DNA of 64,000 nt from AC-32 sp963719275 (lineage in GTDB: Bacteria; Actinomycetota; Thermoleophilia; Gaiellales; Gaiellaceae). Position 1 is the stretch's first letter. Each line of letters starts with the position of its first letter. Location: assembly GCA_963719275.1 (NCBI GenBank), contig CAVRBT010000004.1, forward strand, positions 310,001 to 374,000, in the 5' to 3' direction. A model generated the notes under the pieces. The model saw nothing but the letters and a program-made list of their open reading frames with translations. It was not told where the DNA came from and made no database searches. Of this stretch, positions 7,902 through 16,013 are shown in pieces. The translations under genes were made by a program, and so were the position numbers.

Positions 7902-7927
7902 CGCTGGGCGCGCCAAACCCCCTAGCA

Positions 7928-8632
7928 GTGAACGAGGAACAGCGCGCCGACCACGCTCGAACCGTCGCCATCATCATGGACGGCAACGGCCGCTGGGCCG
8001 AGCGGCGCGGGCTGCCGGTCGCCGAGGGCCACCGTGAGGGCACGAAGGCGCTGCGCCGGACGGTCGAGGCGGCGATCGACCTCGGGCTCGAGACGCTGGT
8101 CGTCTACGCGTTCTCGACGGAGAACTGGTCGCGCCCGGAGACCGAGGTCGAGTCGCTGATGGAGATCTTCGGCGAGACGATCGAGCGCGAGCTCCCGGAT
8201 CTCGCGCGGCAGGGCGTGCGCACGCGCTTCATGGGCCGCCGCGACCGCGCTCCGGACGAGCTGCGCGAGCAGATCGAGCGGCTGGAGGGCGAGACTGCTG
8301 AGAACGACCGACTCAACCTCTGGGTCGCCTTCGACTACGGCGGCCGGGCGGACATCGTCGAGGCCGCGCGCAGGCTGGTGGAGGAAGGCGCGTCGCCGGA
8401 CGCGATCGACGAGGAGTCGCTGCGGGCGAACCTCTACGCGCCGGAGCTGCCCGACCCGGACCTGCTGATCCGCACGAGCGGCGAGCTCCGCATCTCGAAC
8501 TTCCTGCTCTGGCAGCTCGCCTACAGCGAGCTCGTTTTCGTGGACACGCTCTGGCCCGACTTCGGGCGCAACGAGCTCGAGGACGCGCTGGCCGCATACG
8601 CCCAGCGCCGCCGCCGCTTCGGCGGACGATGA
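7928..8632 (+). CDS. uppS: isoprenyl transferase (undecaprenyl diphosphate synthase)
   Basis: 234 residues, cis-prenyltransferase. IIMDGNGRWAERRGLP holds the catalytic Asp and the P-loop-like region; YAFSTENWSRP, LNLWVAFDYGGRADIV and DLLIRTSGELRISNFLLWQ are family signatures. It makes the C55 (or shorter) polyprenyl carrier for peptidoglycan. GTG at 7928 fits the family N-terminus; the open frame extends to 7838 but that stretch is the tail of the MITE-like element. Confidence 0.94.
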   Translation: MNEEQRADHARTVAIIMDGNGRWAERRGLPVAEGHREGTKALRRTVEAAIDLGLETLVVYAFSTENWSRPETEVESLMEIFGETIERELPDLARQGVRTRFMGRRDRAPDELREQIERLEGETAENDRLNLWVAFDYGGRADIVEAARRLVEEGASPDAIDEESLRANLYAPELPDPDLLIRTSGELRISNFLLWQLAYSELVFVDTLWPDFGRNELEDALAAYAQRRRRFGGR

Positions 8633-8730
8633 TCGCTCGCCTGCAGCTCGCTCTCGTGGGCGAAACCGTGTTTTCCCCACGGACCCCCTTCTTCTTCCGG
8701 GCAGGCCTCGGCTCTGCCGAGGATTCCGCC

Positions 8731-8754
8731 TGGGGGAACCTCCCGGTTCCCCCA
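8731..8754. other. second GGGGGAACC hairpin (uppS-cdsA gap)
   Basis: Arms TGGGGGAACC (8731-8740) and GGTTCCCCCA (8745-8754). It shares its core with the hairpin at 7121-7147. The whole 8633-8769 gap is unusually rich in short hairpins, including CCTCGGC-TCT-GCCGAGG just before this one and CCGTG..CACGG near 8668-8684. Confidence 0.6.
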
Positions 8755-8769
8755 GTGCCCCCTCCACCT

Positions 8770-8792
8770 CATCGGCCGAAAGGCGGCCGATG
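8770..8792 (+). promoter_or_regulatory. hairpin enclosing the cdsA start codon and SD
   Basis: CATCGGCCG (8770-8778) pairs perfectly with CGGCCGATG (8784-8792). The final ATG is the cdsA start codon, and the 5-base loop is AAAGG, the only Shine-Dalgarno-like stretch at usable distance. In mRNA the start codon would therefore be paired and the SD displayed in the loop. A translational control role is inference. Confidence 0.55.
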
Positions 8793-9581
8793 AGCTCCTT
8801 CTGGTCGCGGATCCTGATCGCGGCGGTCGGGCTGCCGGCGGTCCTCGGTTTGGTCTGGCTCGGCGGCTGGTGGCTGTGGGGGCTCGCCGTCGCGGCAGGG
8901 CTCGTCGCGCTGCACGAGTTCTACGGCATGGCGCGGGAGCTGCGGCCGCTCGTGCTCGCGGGCTACGCCGGGCTCGTGCTCGTGCTGCTCGGCGCGCAGC
9001 TCAGCGGGCCGACGTGGATGCTCGCCGGGTTTCTGGCGACGCTCGCGCTCGCGTTCCTGCTGAAAGGCATCTCGGAGACGCGGCAGTCGCTGACCGTCGC
9101 CGTCGCGACCACGCTTGCGGGCGTCGCCTGGGTCGGGCTCGGCCTCGCCTACGTCCTGTTGCTGCGCGCGATCCCCGAGCACGGGCGGCTTGCCGTCTTC
9201 ACGGTCCTCCTTGCCGTCTTCGCGGCCGACACGCTCGCGTACTTCACCGGCCGCCTCGTCGGTCGGCACAAGATGGCGCCGGTGATCTCGCCCGGGAAGA
9301 CGTGGGAGGGGTTCATCGCCTCGACCGTGGCGGCGCTGCTCGTGCCCTTTTTCGCCCTCTACCACCAGGACTTCCTCTCGATCTGGGAGTCGCTCGTGCT
9401 GGGCGCTGTCATCGCGGTCGCGGCGCCTGTCGGCGACCTGTTCGAGTCGGCCGTCAAGCGCGACTTCGCGGTCAAGGACAGCGGTCGCCTGCTCGCGGGG
9501 CACGGGGGCGTCCTCGACCGGCTCGACGCGCCCCTCTTCGCCGCCGTGGCCGCCTTTTACACCATCCTTGCCTTGACGTAA
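8790..9581 (+). CDS. cdsA: phosphatidate cytidylyltransferase
   Basis: 263-residue, multi-helix membrane enzyme making CDP-diacylglycerol from phosphatidate and CTP. The C-terminal signature is present: SAVKRDFAVKDSGRLLAGHG followed by GVLDRLDAPLF (usual form S-x-x-KR-x-x-x-KD-x-G-x-x-x-PGHGG-x-x-DR-x-D). About eight hydrophobic segments precede and span it. It sits between uppS and dxr as in many bacteria. The start ATG lies in a hairpin (8770-8792). Confidence 0.95.
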   Translation: MSSFWSRILIAAVGLPAVLGLVWLGGWWLWGLAVAAGLVALHEFYGMARELRPLVLAGYAGLVLVLLGAQLSGPTWMLAGFLATLALAFLLKGISETRQSLTVAVATTLAGVAWVGLGLAYVLLLRAIPEHGRLAVFTVLLAVFAADTLAYFTGRLVGRHKMAPVISPGKTWEGFIASTVAALLVPFFALYHQDFLSIWESLVLGAVIAVAAPVGDLFESAVKRDFAVKDSGRLLAGHGGVLDRLDAPLFAAVAAFYTILALT

Positions 9582-9616
9582 TCCGCAGGCGGAATGCAGT
9601 CGTACACTTCGAGCAG

Positions 9617-10675
9617 ATGACGCGGATCGCCCTTCTAGGGGCGACGGGCTCGATCGGCCGCCAAGCGCTCGAGATCGTCGCGGCCAGCCCGGAGCTCGAG
9701 CTCGTCGCGGCCGCGTCCGGATCGCAGCCGATCGACGGCATTGCGCCGTTGACGCAGGTCGGCGGCGACCTGACCGAGCTACTCGAGCGCGCCGAGCCGG
9801 ACGTCGTTCTGAACGCCGTCGTCGGCTTTGCGGGGCTGCCGGCCACCCTCTGGGCTTTGGAGCACGGCGTGACGCTCGCGCTCGCCAACAAGGAGAGCCT
9901 CGTGGCCGCGGGCGAGCTCGCGCTGGCTACGCAGGAGCGGGGAGGAGGCCTGCTGCTTCCGGTCGACAGCGAGCACTCGGCCGCGTTCCAGTGCCTCGAG
10001 GGCCGGGGGGGCGAGCAGTTGCACTCGCTCGTGATCACCGCGTCCGGCGGCCCGTTTCGGGGACGCACGCGGGAGGAACTGGAGGATGTGACTCCCGAGG
10101 AGGCGCTCGCGCACCCGACGTGGAGCATGGGGCCGAAGATCACGGTCGACTCGGCGACCCTCGCGAACAAGGGGCTCGAGCTGATCGAGGCGCACTTCCT
10201 CTTCGGACTGCCGTACGAGCGGATGGAGGTCGTGCTGCAGCCGACGTCGGTGGTCCACGCGCTCGTCCGCTTCCGCGACGGCGCGTCGCTCGCGCACGTC
10301 GGCTACCCGGACATGCGCGTCCCAATCGCCTTCGCGCTCACGTACCCGGAGCGCGCCGCAACGCCGGTGGCGCCGCTCGACTTCTCGCAGGGGCTCGTGC
10401 TCGAGTTCGAGCCGCCCGACCTGGAGACGTTCCCGCTGCTCGCGCTGGCCCGCCGCGCGGGCGAGCAGGGCGGCACGTACCCGTGCGCGCTCAACGCGGC
10501 CAACGAGGTTGCGGTCGCGGCGTTCCTCGACGGACGGCTGCCGTTCCTCGGGATCGCGGCGACGGTGGAGGAGACACTGGCCGAGGTCGACGGCGCGGCC
10601 GCGAATGACCTCGACGACCTCGTCGAGGCCGACAGGGAAGCCCGGCGCCTCGCAGAAAGGGCCGCTGTGGCATGA
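9617..10675 (+). CDS. dxr: 1-deoxy-D-xylulose 5-phosphate reductoisomerase
   Basis: 352 residues, MEP isoprenoid pathway step 2. NADPH-binding start MTRIALLGATGSIGRQALEI; ALANKESLVAAG, LPVDSEHSAAFQCL (metal ligands), ITASGGPFRG, WSMGPKITVDSATLANKGLE and ALNAANEVAVAAFL are all family motifs. ATG at 9617 begins the nucleotide-binding domain directly. It overlaps rseP by 4 bp, and ispG follows, so two MEP enzymes flank the protease. Confidence 0.97.
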   Translation: MTRIALLGATGSIGRQALEIVAASPELELVAAASGSQPIDGIAPLTQVGGDLTELLERAEPDVVLNAVVGFAGLPATLWALEHGVTLALANKESLVAAGELALATQERGGGLLLPVDSEHSAAFQCLEGRGGEQLHSLVITASGGPFRGRTREELEDVTPEEALAHPTWSMGPKITVDSATLANKGLELIEAHFLFGLPYERMEVVLQPTSVVHALVRFRDGASLAHVGYPDMRVPIAFALTYPERAATPVAPLDFSQGLVLEFEPPDLETFPLLALARRAGEQGGTYPCALNAANEVAVAAFLDGRLPFLGIAATVEETLAEVDGAAANDLDDLVEADREARRLAERAAVA

Positions 10676-11901
10676 GCTTTCTCGTAGCGATCCTCGGCCT
10701 CGCACTACTGATCCTGATCCACGAGGCGGGCCACTTCTTCACCGCGCGAGGCGTCGGGATGCGGCCGCGGAAGTTCTACATCGGGTTCCCGCCCGCGCTG
10801 CTGAAAACGAACCGGAACGGGATCGAGTACGGCCTCGGCGCAATTCCCTTCGGGGGCTACGTGAAGATCCCGGGGATGCACCGGCCGGCGCCATCCGACC
10901 TGGACGTGCACTTCGGACCCGCGCTGTACGAGGAGCCGCGCCTGCTGGGCGACGTCGAGCGCGCGAAGCGGCTCGTCGCGTCGGGCGCGTTCGAGGAGGC
11001 GCGCCAGGCGCTCGCGACACTCGAGCAGGCGCTGAGCCATGCCTCCCTCTCCGGGAAGGCGCGCCGAGCCGCCGACCGCGGCCTGAGCGAGCTCGGCGAC
11101 GCGCTCGGCCCGGACGCGTACTGGCGGCAGCGGACCTGGAAGCGCCTTGCCGTGATTGCCGCCGGCCCCGGCGCGAACCTCGTGCTCGCGGTCGTCCTGC
11201 TCGCGGCGGTCTACATGCTCGGGATCCCCTCGGATGCCTCGCGCAAGGTCGGCGACGTGATCCCCGGCTCGCCGGCGGCGGCGGCAGGTCTGAAGGCCGA
11301 CGACCAGATCATCGGCGTGAACCGCGTGCCCGCCGCCGATTTCACCGACGTGCGTGACGCGATCCGCAACAGCGACGGCAAGGTGCTCGTCCTCTCCATC
11401 GTCCGAGACGACGACTACCACGAGCTGAAGCCGGTCCGGCCGACGAAGACGGACGGTGTCTACACGCTCGGCTTCCACCCAGCGGCCGTGCGCTACAAAC
11501 ACTACGACCCGGCCCACGCGTTCGCTCTGGCCGCCGAGGACACCTGGCTCGTGACGAAGGCGATGGGAACGTGGTTAGGGCACATCGCCAGCGGGTCGGG
11601 GCGAAAGGACGTGTCGACCCCGGTCGGCATCGTCCAGCAGTCGAGCAAGGCCGTCCAGCTCGGTTGGCGCGAGTACTTCCAGGTGCTCGCGATCATCAGC
11701 CTCTCACTCGCGCTGCTGAACCTCCTGCCGCTCCTGCCGCTCGACGGCGGGCACATGGCGTTCTCGATCGTCGAGGGCGTGCGCGGCCGCGCGGTCGGCC
11801 GCGCCGTGTACGAGCGCGTCTCCGCCGTTGGAATCGCCCTGGTACTGCTGCTCTTCTTCGTCGGATTGTCGAACGACATAGGAAACATCCGCGGGGGCTA
11901 G
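10672..11901 (+). CDS. rseP: RseP-type site-2 zinc metalloprotease
   Basis: 409-residue intramembrane protease. Zinc site LLILIHEAGHFFTARGVGMR (HExxH in the first helix) and the C-terminal NLLPLLPLDGGHM supply ligands. A single PDZ domain reads VIPGSPAAAAGLKADDQIIG (about residues 200-260). An insert of about 90 residues before the PDZ (about 95-150) is charged and helical. Such proteases cut anti-sigma or membrane signalling proteins; the substrate is unknown. It overlaps dxr by 4 bp, a common gene pairing. Confidence 0.94.
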   Translation: MSFLVAILGLALLILIHEAGHFFTARGVGMRPRKFYIGFPPALLKTNRNGIEYGLGAIPFGGYVKIPGMHRPAPSDLDVHFGPALYEEPRLLGDVERAKRLVASGAFEEARQALATLEQALSHASLSGKARRAADRGLSELGDALGPDAYWRQRTWKRLAVIAAGPGANLVLAVVLLAAVYMLGIPSDASRKVGDVIPGSPAAAAGLKADDQIIGVNRVPAADFTDVRDAIRNSDGKVLVLSIVRDDDYHELKPVRPTKTDGVYTLGFHPAAVRYKHYDPAHAFALAAEDTWLVTKAMGTWLGHIASGSGRKDVSTPVGIVQQSSKAVQLGWREYFQVLAIISLSLALLNLLPLLPLDGGHMAFSIVEGVRGRAVGRAVYERVSAVGIALVLLLFFVGLSNDIGNIRGG

Positions 11902-11911
11902 ACTCCAGCGC

Positions 11912-13057
11912 GTGCCCAGCGAGCGCGCGATCCACGTAGGCGGAGTGCAGATCGGCAGCGGCGCGCCCGTCGTTGTGCAGTCGATGACGCTCACGAAGAC
12001 GCACGACGTCGAGGCGACGACGGCGCAGATCGCGGCGCTTGCGTCCGCCGGCTGCGAGGTCGTCCGCGTCGCAGTGCCCAAGAGTGAGGACGCCGACGCG
12101 CTGCCGAAGCTCGTCCGGCTCTCGCCGATCCCGGTGATCGCCGACATCCACTTCAATGCGAGCCTCGCGCTGCGCGCGATCGAGGCCGGCGTGGCCGCCG
12201 TGCGCATCAACCCCGGCAACATCGGCGGCCCCGACAAGGTCGCCGAGGTCGTGCGCGCGGCACAAAAAGCTGGGATGCCGATGCGAATCGGCGCCAATTC
12301 AGGCTCGCTGCCGAAGCACCTGGCGGAGCTCGCCCAGCGCGACCAGGCCGAGGCGCTGGTGGAGGCGGCGCTCGAGGAGGTCCGCCTGCTCGAAAGCCTC
12401 GGCTTCTACGATTTCAAGATCTCCGTCAAGTCGAGCCACGTGCCGACGATGATCCGCGCCTATCGCATGCTCTCCGAGAAGGTGCCATACCCGCTCCACC
12501 TCGGCGTGACCGAGGCAGGGACGCCGTACGCGGGCTCGATCAAGAGCGCGGTCGGCATGGGCGCGCTGCTCGTCGACGGAATCGGTGACACGATGCGGGT
12601 CTCCCTCACCGCCGACCCGGTGGAAGAGGTCAAGACGGCCTACGAGATCCTGAAGGCGCTCGGCCTGCGCGAGCGCGGGCCGGTGATGATCGCCTGCCCG
12701 AGCTGCGGCCGCGACAACGTCGGCGTGCAGCAGCTGGCCGAGGTCGTCGAGGAGCGCCTCCGCGAGTACCCGCAGCATTTCGAGGTCGCCGTGCTGGGCT
12801 GTGCGGTGAACGGCCCCGGCGAGGCGGGGGACGCGGACTTCGGGATCGCCGGCGGCCGCGACGTCGGCTTCGTGTACGCGCACGGCCGCGTGCTGAAGAA
12901 GGTCTCGTCGGACATCCTGGTCGACGAGCTCTTCCACGAGATCGACAGGTGGATCGCAGACGGCATGTTCCGCCCGAAGCGTCTCAAGATGGCGAAGCCC
13001 GCGGCTTTGGCCATGGCGGAGGCGTCGCTCATTCCACTTCGTGATGGTGCCGAGTGA
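11912..13057 (+). CDS. ispG: 4-hydroxy-3-methylbut-2-enyl diphosphate synthase
   Basis: 381-residue 4Fe-4S enzyme of the MEP pathway (GcpE). VVQSMTLTKTHDVEATTAQI, VIADIHFNASLALRAIEAG, VRINPGNIG, and the cluster-binding IACPSCGRDN and VLGCAVNGPGEAGDADFG are present. GTG start at 11912 is 10 bp after rseP. The C-terminus EASLIPLRDGAE is followed by a repeat element and then a second, diverged copy of EASLIPLE plus stop (13124-13152), so the 3' end appears to have been duplicated around the repeat. Confidence 0.96.
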   Translation: MPSERAIHVGGVQIGSGAPVVVQSMTLTKTHDVEATTAQIAALASAGCEVVRVAVPKSEDADALPKLVRLSPIPVIADIHFNASLALRAIEAGVAAVRINPGNIGGPDKVAEVVRAAQKAGMPMRIGANSGSLPKHLAELAQRDQAEALVEAALEEVRLLESLGFYDFKISVKSSHVPTMIRAYRMLSEKVPYPLHLGVTEAGTPYAGSIKSAVGMGALLVDGIGDTMRVSLTADPVEEVKTAYEILKALGLRERGPVMIACPSCGRDNVGVQQLAEVVEERLREYPQHFEVAVLGCAVNGPGEAGDADFGIAGGRDVGFVYAHGRVLKKVSSDILVDELFHEIDRWIADGMFRPKRLKMAKPAALAMAEASLIPLRDGAE

Positions 13058-13066
13058 GCGGGGTCA

Positions 13067-13118
13067 ACGGCCGCGCGGATGAACCGCGCGACCTCTCAAC
13101 GGCATCGCAAGCGATGCC
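13067..13118 (+). repeat. two-hairpin repeat copy flanked by duplicated ispG end
   Basis: Forward copy. First stem arms GGCCGCGCGG and CCGCGCGACC; second stem GGCATCGC-AA-GCGATGCC, in which the G-C pair of other copies is replaced by A-T on both sides (compensatory change). Directly after it, 13124-13152 repeats the last codons of ispG with about eight substitutions and ends in TAG. Confidence 0.8.
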
Positions 13119-13167
13119 GAGGGCCGAGGCCTCGCTGATCCCGCTCGAATAGTCTGCCGAGGCAACG

Positions 13168-14826
13168 ATGATCGCCCGGGCATCAGTGCTCTTCGTTCCG
13201 ACCCTGCGTGACGACCCAGCCGACGCGGAGGCCGCCAGCCACCGGCTGCTCGTGCGCGGCGGGTTCATCCGCCAGGTGAGCGCCGGCGTATGGACGTACA
13301 TGCCGCTCGGCTGGCGCGTTCACCGGAAGGTCGAGCAGATCATCCGCGAGGAGATCGACGCGATCGGCGGGCAGGAGATGCTGATGCCCCTGTTGACGCC
13401 TGCCGAGCTGTGGCAGAAGTCGGGCCGCTACGTCATCCCCGAGCTCTTCAAGCTCCACGACCGGGCCGGACGGGAGTTCATCCTCCCGATGACGCACGAG
13501 GAGACCGTCACCTTCCACGCCCGCGAGATCCAGAGCTACCGCGAGCTGCCGAAGATCCTCTACCACTTCTCGGTCAAGGACCGCGACGAGCCGCGGCCCC
13601 GCGCCGGGCTGATCCGCGTGCGCGAGTTCATCATGAAGGACGCCTACTCGTTCGACCGCGACGAGGCCGGCCTCGACGAGAGCTTCCGCAAGCACTCGGG
13701 GGCCTACAAGCGGATCTTCGAGCGCTGCGGGATCGAGGCGATCGAGGTCGCCGCCGAGTCGGGGATCATGGGCGGCAGCGGCAGCCAGGACTTCCTCGCG
13801 CCCAGCGGGTCGGGCGAGAACACGCTCGTCATCTGCGAGAACCGCGACTACGCAGCCGATCTCGAGATCGCGGCAGGGATTCCGCCAACGCCCGAGTTCC
13901 CGGAGGAGCTCGCGGCGCCCGAGGAGGTCGAGACGCCCGGCCAGCGGACGATCGAGGAAGTCTCGGAGTTCCTCGGAGTCGACCCGCGCGCGACCGCCAA
14001 GGCGATGCCGGTGGTGGTCGACGGCAAGGTCGTGCTCACGCTCGTCCGCGGCGACGACCGGCTGAACGAGATGAAGCTGCTTGCCGAGCTGGGCGACAAC
14101 TACCGGCCCGCCGAGGACGAGGAGATCCGCGAGGCCTTCGGCGCAGGCGGCGGCTCGATCGGCCCTGTCGGCGTCGCCGTGGACGTAATCGCGGACGAGT
14201 CGCTGCGCGCGGGACAGTACGTCGTGGGCGCGAACCGCGACGACGTCCACCTCCGCGGCGTCCAGGCAGGCCGCGATTTCCAGGCACGTTTCGCGGACCT
14301 GCGAGAAGTTCGCGCCGGAGACGCATGTCCTCGCGACGGCGGGCATCTACGACTACAGACGGCGATCGAAGTGGGACACATCTTCAAGCTCGAGACGCGG
14401 TTCTCGGAACCGCTGAATGCCACGTTCCTGGACGAGGACGGCCGCGAGCGCCCGTTCATCATGGGCTGCTACGGGATCGGCCCCGGACGCATCGTCGCCG
14501 CTGCGGTGGAGCAGGGCCACGACGAGAACGGGATCATCTGGCCACGGTCGATCGCACCGTACGACGTCCACGTCATTGCGCTCCCCGGCGCCGAGGAGCA
14601 GGCCGAGGAGGCGGCACGCGTGCTCGACGAGGCCGGCGCGGAGGTGCTCCTGGACGACCGCGACGCAAGAGCGGGGGAGAAGTTCGCCGACGCCGACCTG
14701 ATCGGCCTGCCGCTGCGCGTCACCGTCGGCAAGAAGACGCTCGAGGACGGCGACGTCGACGTGCGCGACCGCGCGAGCGGCGAGGAGCGGCGTGTGCCCG
14801 TCGCCGAGCTGGGGAGCATCGTCTAG
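13168..14826 (+). CDS. proS: prolyl-tRNA synthetase
   Basis: 552 residues, bacterial-type class II synthetase with the editing domain inserted between motifs 2 and 3 (about residues 225-370). LLVRGGFIRQVSAGVWTYMP, MTHEETVTFHAREIQSYRELP, RAGLIRVREFIMKDAYSF and FIMGCYGIGPGRIVAAAVEQ mark motifs 1-3. The C-terminal anticodon-binding domain ends near VAELGSIV. The TAG stop shares one base with the GTG of the following HTH gene. Confidence 0.96.
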   Translation: MIARASVLFVPTLRDDPADAEAASHRLLVRGGFIRQVSAGVWTYMPLGWRVHRKVEQIIREEIDAIGGQEMLMPLLTPAELWQKSGRYVIPELFKLHDRAGREFILPMTHEETVTFHAREIQSYRELPKILYHFSVKDRDEPRPRAGLIRVREFIMKDAYSFDRDEAGLDESFRKHSGAYKRIFERCGIEAIEVAAESGIMGGSGSQDFLAPSGSGENTLVICENRDYAADLEIAAGIPPTPEFPEELAAPEEVETPGQRTIEEVSEFLGVDPRATAKAMPVVVDGKVVLTLVRGDDRLNEMKLLAELGDNYRPAEDEEIREAFGAGGGSIGPVGVAVDVIADESLRAGQYVVGANRDDVHLRGVQAGRDFQARFADLREVRAGDACPRDGGHLRLQTAIEVGHIFKLETRFSEPLNATFLDEDGRERPFIMGCYGIGPGRIVAAAVEQGHDENGIIWPRSIAPYDVHVIALPGAEEQAEEAARVLDEAGAEVLLDDRDARAGEKFADADLIGLPLRVTVGKKTLEDGDVDVRDRASGEERRVPVAELGSIV

Positions 14827-15122
14827 TGGCGCGCCGCCGCAAGTTCAGCGAGGAGCCCTTCGGTCCGACCATCGAGCGCCTGATGGGCGAGACCGGCATC
14901 ACCTACCGCGGCCTAGCGGAGAAGACGAAGCTCTCGGCCGGGTACCTGAACCACCTCGTGCATGGAAACAGACCGGTGCCATCCGACAAGGTCGTCGCCC
15001 AGCTGGCCAAGGCGCTGGGCGTCGAGCCGGAGTACTTCCGCGAGTACCGCCTGCGCGTGATCACCCGCCAGCTCGAGTCGATGCCCGACCTGATCGACCG
15101 CCTGTACAAGCGTCTCGGCTAG
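14826..15122 (+). CDS. XRE-family helix-turn-helix regulator
   Basis: 98 residues with a basic N-terminus (ARRRKFSEEPFG) and one HTH: LAEKTKLSAGYLNHLVHGNR then PSDKVVAQLAKALGVEPEYF. The C-terminal helix (YRLRVITRQLESMPDLIDRL) may be for dimerisation. It is a small, soluble DNA-binding protein of unknown target, translationally coupled to proS by a 1-bp overlap. Confidence 0.85.
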   Translation: MARRRKFSEEPFGPTIERLMGETGITYRGLAEKTKLSAGYLNHLVHGNRPVPSDKVVAQLAKALGVEPEYFREYRLRVITRQLESMPDLIDRLYKRLG

Positions 15123-15189
15123 GAGCGGTCCGGCCTCGCCCCGCCGCCCGGAGAGGGTTGCCAAACGGCAGTTGAGGGCTCGTTCAGGG

Positions 15190-15265
15190 TTGTGCACAAA
15201 CCTGTGGAAAAGGTAACGCGAGGTTTTGGGATGTTTCGAAGTAGTTATCCACGCCTTTACACACA
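15190..15265. promoter_or_regulatory. DnaA-box-like cluster upstream of the LuxR regulator
   Basis: In the 206-bp gap before the LuxR-type gene are the palindrome TTGTGCACAA (15190-15199), TGTGGAAAA (15203-15211; TTTTCCACA on the other strand, fits TTWTNCACA), TTATCCACG (15245-15253, one mismatch to TTATCCACA) and TTTACACACA (15256-15265). The stretch is much more AT-rich than its surroundings. It shares TTATCCAC and TGTGGAAA with the cluster at 31132-31172. Confidence 0.4.
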
Positions 15266-15328
15266 GCCCCTGATGGGTTATTACCTGTACTGCGGACCGA
15301 CTCCCGGGGGGGAGAAAGGGGCAACACT

Positions 15329-15997
15329 GTGGCATCTAGCGGCGAAAGAACAGCAGTACTGGTCGACCCCTACCCGTTGTGGCTGGATGCGGTCGAGAAC
15401 GTGCTCGCGAAGAACGCGGTCTCGGTCGTAGGACGGACCTCCAACGCGGAACGGGCCCTCGCGCTGTGCGAGGAGCTGCGACCAGGGATCCTCGTCGCCG
15501 AGCCTGCGGCCGGCGGCACGGCGTGCATTCGCGAAGCGTGTGCACGTGTTCCGGGACTGAAGGCGATCGCGCTCGCGTCGTCTGATGACCCAACCCAGGT
15601 TCAGGCGGCGTTCGCCGCCGGAGCGGTTGCGTACGTCGTCAAGACCGCCCACTCTGACGACGTAGGCGTCGCGATCCGGCAAACATTCGCGCCGTCGCTG
15701 TTCCTGCCGGGCGTTTCTCCGGCGCCGTCGGCGAACGGGTCCGTTGGGGCGGACTCACACCCGGCGGTGGAGATGCTGACGAAGCGCGAGCGGGAGATCC
15801 TCCAGCTCGTCGCCGAAGGGCACTCCAACAGCCAGCTCGCCCGGATGCTGTGGGTGACCGAGCAGACGGTGAAGTTCCACCTGTCGAACATCTACCGGAA
15901 GCTCGACGTCGCCAACCGGACCGAGGCGAGCCGCTGGGCGCAGCTCCACGGGCTGCTCGAACCGACGCCGATCGAATCGATGGCGGCGGAGGGCTGA
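15329..15997 (+). CDS. NarL/LuxR-type response regulator with Glu at phospho-site
   Basis: 222 residues: receiver-like domain (1-125) and a LuxR HTH (about 148-210: LTKREREILQLVAEGHSNSQ, then VTEQTVKFHLSNIYRKLDV). In the receiver, D13 and the conserved Lys (YVVKTAHSDD) remain, but the acceptor Asp position reads ILVAEP, so E58 replaces Asp. That suggests phosphorylation-independent or constitutively active behaviour. No histidine kinase is adjacent. GTG start at 15329; a DnaA-box-like, AT-rich region lies upstream. A convergent stand-alone receiver gene follows. Confidence 0.85.
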   Translation: MASSGERTAVLVDPYPLWLDAVENVLAKNAVSVVGRTSNAERALALCEELRPGILVAEPAAGGTACIREACARVPGLKAIALASSDDPTQVQAAFAAGAVAYVVKTAHSDDVGVAIRQTFAPSLFLPGVSPAPSANGSVGADSHPAVEMLTKREREILQLVAEGHSNSQLARMLWVTEQTVKFHLSNIYRKLDVANRTEASRWAQLHGLLEPTPIESMAAEG

Positions 15998-16013
15998 CCC
16001 GGAGCGGCGCGCG

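Noticed and set aside
8633..8769. Another copy of the 64-bp two-hairpin repeat
   Set aside because: Contains hairpins with a similar GGCTCTGCC loop, but the two-hairpin order and flanks do not align to the family.
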